From: Cryptomeria japonica
Lineage: Eukaryota > Streptophyta > Pinopsida > Cupressales > Cupressaceae
Direction of reading: 5' to 3'
NCBI RefSeq assembly: GCF_030272615.1
Contig: NC_081414.1
Coordinates: 5,527,001-5,591,000 of the forward strand
DNA length: 64,000 bases
In this document: one piece after another, positions 60,300 to 64,000 of the stretch
Numbering within the stretch: the first letter of the stretch is position 1
Layout of the letters: each line of letters begins with the position of its first letter
Translations under genes and position numbers: made by a program
The notes under the pieces: model-generated
The model's database searches: none
Told to the model about the DNA's origin: nothing
The model's input: only the letters and a program-made list of their open reading frames with translations

Positions 60300-60690
60300 A
60301 ATTTGCCAACTATGCTACATCCGCAACACTACGAATTGGAATGTTTCAAAACTTCAATGTATGCAACACCCAAGGTACACATTTTATTCTCCAATGCCAC
60401 AAAGCTATTGGCTACCCCTTCACCCACATCAATGAATTAAATAGTCGCTCTACCTCATCTTCTTTAAGGATCACCAATGCAATTCCGGCTAGAACACTAA
60501 ATTTGCCAACCGTGCTACATCCACAACACTACAAATTGGGATGGTCCAATGCATGCAATACCCAAAGTACACATGTTACTCTCCAATGCCACAAAGTTGC
60601 ATGCAATACCCTGTGAATGTTGCTCTACCTCAACTTCTTTAGGGATCGACAATGCAATATTGACTAGGACATTGGGATATGTGTCATTGA
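60300..60690. repeat. Tandem duplication, 200-bp unit
   Basis: Two units (about 60300-60499 and 60500-60690) share GCTACATCC.CAACACTAC, TCTCCAATGCCACAAAG and CTACCTCA.CTTCTTTA. They are about 80-85% alike, so old. Confidence 0.7.
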
Positions 60691-61550
60691 TTCCATCTAA
60701 GGTCTTGATATCATCATCCTCCATTTGAACATTTGTAAGCATACTCTTTTGAGCATGGCAATCAACGTTGGAATGACTATAGCACTTGTGTGTGTCACAT
60801 CACTTAACTATCTTGGCCAATTTGCTCTTGTCCAAAGGTAGTGGCATGTTGGTTATTTCACGCTTTCCCTTCTACTTGAACTCATCAATGGTTGCCACAT
60901 GGTGAAAGGCTTCCCCCATAATCTTGACTTTGATCAACTTCAATGTGGATTGAATGGCTAGTCACAAGCTATTGTGGTACTTAAGAAGTTGATGTTGTTT
61001 GAAATCATGGAGTTACTCAACCAGCAAAATCTCTACTAGATGATGAGATCAATGGAACCATCCATTTTAAGTTCTCTACAAATCGATTGAACTAGTTAGT
61101 CCACAAGTGCTTCTTCCATTTATTCTTCATCATTATGTGTATCGACTCTTGCAATGCTTAAACTACCTTGAAATTAGTCAACAAATAGTCTAATACATAT
61201 CAAGGTTTGATACTTGGGCTCAAATACTGTATCGCATCTAACAAAATAGTGAAAAAATACAGAGAGATAAAGAACTCAAATAGTAAATGTAACTTTTATT
61301 CTGCTATTTATTCTATACATGGCATATCCTTGAGAAAGTCGTATGAATACTACTTTCTACCTATCTATTTGCTTATTCTATTGATTGATTCTAAGCTTTG
61401 TAACAAACATGTATATATAGATTACATAAGTTTCATGTTGTAGAGACCAAGAATCACTAGGAAGTTGAACCATCTCCTATTAAAATGTAACCATTTCTTT
61501 TCTGACTCCTTATCTCCCAACGGTTGTGGAGTGTAACTGGCGATTAGTAG
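60691..61550 (-). other. Weak coding-like remnant, unassigned
   Basis: The minus strand reads pieces such as REITNMPLPLDKSKLAK and CDTHKCYSH in a broken frame, suggestive of a gag or zinc-knuckle region but too short to name. Otherwise nothing is seen. Confidence 0.2.
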
Positions 61551-61644
61551 GTGCCTAGTGAGCTAGCATATGACTTATCATAGTGCAACCCTCGAGAAAG
61601 CAACCTAGAGTGCCTAGTGAGCTAGCATATGACTTATCATTGTG
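61551..61644 (+). repeat. Direct repeat next to an LTR head
   Basis: GTGCCTAGTGAGCTAGCATA then TGACTTATCAT occurs at 61551 and 61610 (period 59). The second copy ends at the TGTGACC head at 61641. Confidence 0.75.
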
Positions 61645-64000
61645 ACCTTTTTCACACATCGCCCCCTTACAAATGGGGACCCCCTCTTTTTGCTAGTAGT
61701 CTTAGGTCTCAGGCAATCCAGCAGCAATCAAGTCTCTCTTTAGGTCAGATTGGAGTTGTTAAAGCTCTCAAAGCTTAAGTGGTAGATAGAAGCCAAGATG
61801 ATCATTGAATGAAGCTCCATAGAGTAACCTTCAAGTCAGGTCAAGGTAGGAGTTTGTTGATGGTGTTTTTACGCACTATGCAACACATAATAAAATACTA
61901 AGTATTCTATCCTCTCTTGAACAAAGACTCCCAAATGCTAACTAAGCTTCGTGATCAAGTGGGACGACTCCAAGGTTCTCGAATGTTAGGTCTTGACGTG
62001 CTCTTGGATAGACTCAGTTGTGTATGATGTGATATTGTTGGGATTGCAAGGTGGACTTACGTTGAATGCTTGAATGTTCAAATGATGCTGGAACGTGGGA
62101 TTTTACTTGATTAAAAAAAAGGGGGAAAAGGATAAGGGTTTAGGAAGGCTCCTCTAACTCTAGGAATGTAAGAGCAAAGGACAATCTTTGATGAAATTCA
62201 ACTAAGTTTTGCTTTGACATGCTATGAACATTTCCACAAGGCTAATGTGATCTCCTAAGGATAGCTTTATGATTTTCAAATCACTACCACAAGCATAGAC
62301 ACCATCAAGTTGATGCATATCAATGAAGAAATGATAATAGAAGTTAAGCTTAGCTAAAATGGATTCAATTGACTACGCTGGGCACTTTACCATCAGCAAG
62401 GTGTTAGTAGTATGGATATAAGAATTCTCACCATTGATCATGCACAAAGCTCTTCCATTCTCTAAATAACATGAAAATCAAATTGAGAAGTAGAGAACAT
62501 GCAAATTGTTGAATCAACATGTCAATTGCACCATATCTTCGATGAAGTTTACATGCTTCTCACAACAATATCTTGGCAACAATCTTCATCTTCTCTTCCT
62601 ATTCTACTCTAATTGCTATCTACTTTCTACTCTATTTACTATTAACTTTTACAAATGAAGGGGAGCTTATATAGTGCTCTCATTACAATTTGATGAATAA
62701 GATTGATTCATGATCAATGGCCAAGATTGAAAGATAGAAACCCTAATTAAGGTTTGTTACACCCATTGCAAAGTATTTAATGCTTGACCAATGATATATT
62801 TACATTTGATGGGACACATGTCCTTTGAAAATTCAGCCAATAGATGATGACGGTAGGTAGATCGAACTTTGTGCCCATGTGATAGTTATCTCCTTCGATG
62901 GATGAGTTAGGTTCATTGAATCTGGACGCCTTATCATGAAAAAATATGATTGGATAGGTGATGACTAGGCGCCACCTCAACTTGCTCTTTGTAACTCACC
63001 ACAAGTGTGTGAATGAATAAGGCATATCTCTTGATACTCAACATTTCCAAGCTCCTGATGTGATGCTGACTTTGCTCAAGTTGTTCTTCTAACTTTGCTA
63101 TACTGGCAATGATTCTTGGATTTCCGAAAGAAATTCAAGATTGTGAAAATTTCCACCTTAAGTGCTTGATGCTGATTGCAATCAGCCGCCTTGATGTTGC
63201 ATTCGATGTAGGCTTGGTCTTGCCTATGCTTGATCCTCATCGTGCCTTGGAATACATTGTTCCTACAACTCCTTGTGTGTTCTTCGTGAAATCCTTTCCT
63301 TCAAGCAGCTTCCTTGTATCCTTCTAAGACTTGAAGTGTTGCAATGAATCATCATGCTGATCACGTTCTTGGCCCTTGTCTTTGCCTAGGACGGATGATG
63401 TCATTGCCTCGGACAAACCCTGTCCTTGGCTAGGACGCTTGGAATCTTCTTGTATTCCCCTTGATGTATATGACTCCTCCTTGATGAGAGCTCGCCATGC
63501 TGAAGACATCCTTCACCTGTAAGAGTTGTTCAAATTAGTTTTGTAAAATGATAACTAATTTGCAAATAAACTTGATGATCAATGCCTAAATCAGGATTCA
63601 TAACCTTAGAATGGTGACCTTTGAAAAATATAAGTTCCAACCCTAGGTCGCATTCCTAACCCTTAATCATGAAAATGATCATCCTCATTAATAATGAGTC
63701 CTTGCAAATGATTAAAGATGATCAAAATTCATTGAAAGAGTCACTTATGACTGAAATTGACAAATGACAAGATACACCAGCACTTGAAATAAGGTCTGAT
63801 GTGACAAATCTGATTTGTCCCAGACCTGCGAATGAATCAGTAATCAATCGTCTTAGACAAAATTGTCCTCTTTCAAGACTTTGCCAATGTCAAGTGGAGA
63901 TCGCTGGAGTGTTGATGCAATCAAACATAAACAATCATCCCTGAATGAAGTCTCCATGTATAGAAACGTATTCACTAATCAAAGTGAGATTGATGTATGC
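61641..64000 (+). repeat. LTR-like end of the TGTGAC family (copy 3), runs to the window edge
   Basis: The head is TGTGACCTTTTTCACACATC then GCCCCCTTAC and GGGGACCCCCTCTTTTT. The 2.3 kb after it is non-coding, with a TATA-like GCTTATATAGTGC at about 62655. The end is not in the window, and whether all of it is one LTR is uncertain. Confidence 0.4.

Overview
This window reads as nuclear DNA of a large, repeat-filled plant genome. It is AT-rich, has one clear host gene in 64 kb, and is otherwise built from LTR retrotransposons of several ages, many nested, with shattered remains between them. Primer sites copied from initiator methionine tRNA (TGGTATCAGAGC), plant-type Copia and Ty3 proteins and a plant-specific calmodulin-like gene support a seed plant. 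The density of old elements suggests a gymnosperm or similar giant genome, but the species cannot be fixed from sequence alone.

Layout. 1-3.9 kb: AT-rich, with a Ty3 gag fossil. 3.9-6.5 kb: non-coding LTR element E1 (minus). 6.5-9.3 kb: nothing recognisable. 9.3-9.6 kb: a SINE-like insertion with target duplication. 9.8-10.3 kb: the intact host gene, a CML13/14-like EF-hand protein (minus), with a duplicated block upstream. 11.5-14.3 kb: very young non-coding element E2 (plus). 14.8-22.7 kb: a 1.4-kb tandem duplication whose second unit is split by element E3 (16.66-21.70 kb, minus), which carries gag, protease and an unusual acidic region. 22.7-32.7 kb: Copia RT fossil, minisatellites, a pyrimidine tract, a GC-rich island and a GAACCTT cluster.

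32.7-48.0 kb is the most complex part. A Ty3 5' end (B, minus) abuts a Copia element (plus) that starts with a full 5' LTR and ends by running directly into the integrase end of another Ty3 element (C, plus) with its 3' LTR. Next comes a 6.2-kb imperfect palindrome made of two head-to-head Ty3 5' halves (A minus, D plus), about 92% alike, both ending at the same homologous point. 48.0-48.6 kb holds an unrecognised coding-like stretch. 48.6-64 kb contains LTR heads of a TGTGAC family, a Copia gag fossil, a Sirevirus-like multiple polypurine tract with 3' LTR start, a degraded Ty3 gag-protease region (minus) and a further LTR-like end.

Three themes stand out. (1) E1, E2 and E3 have different LTRs but share a 3' module, a stem-loop at the polypurine tract, a GC-rich leader and recurring GTCGTAYG palindromes, so they look like one partly non-autonomous lineage. 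(2) The Ty3 palindrome lies just downstream of an outward-facing Ty3 LTR promoter and could give a long hairpin RNA. (3) E3 keeps long open coding for gag, protease and an acidic region of unknown role, with no integrase or reverse transcriptase. Retroelement boundaries, repeats and motifs were read by eye; identity values are hand estimates over short stretches.
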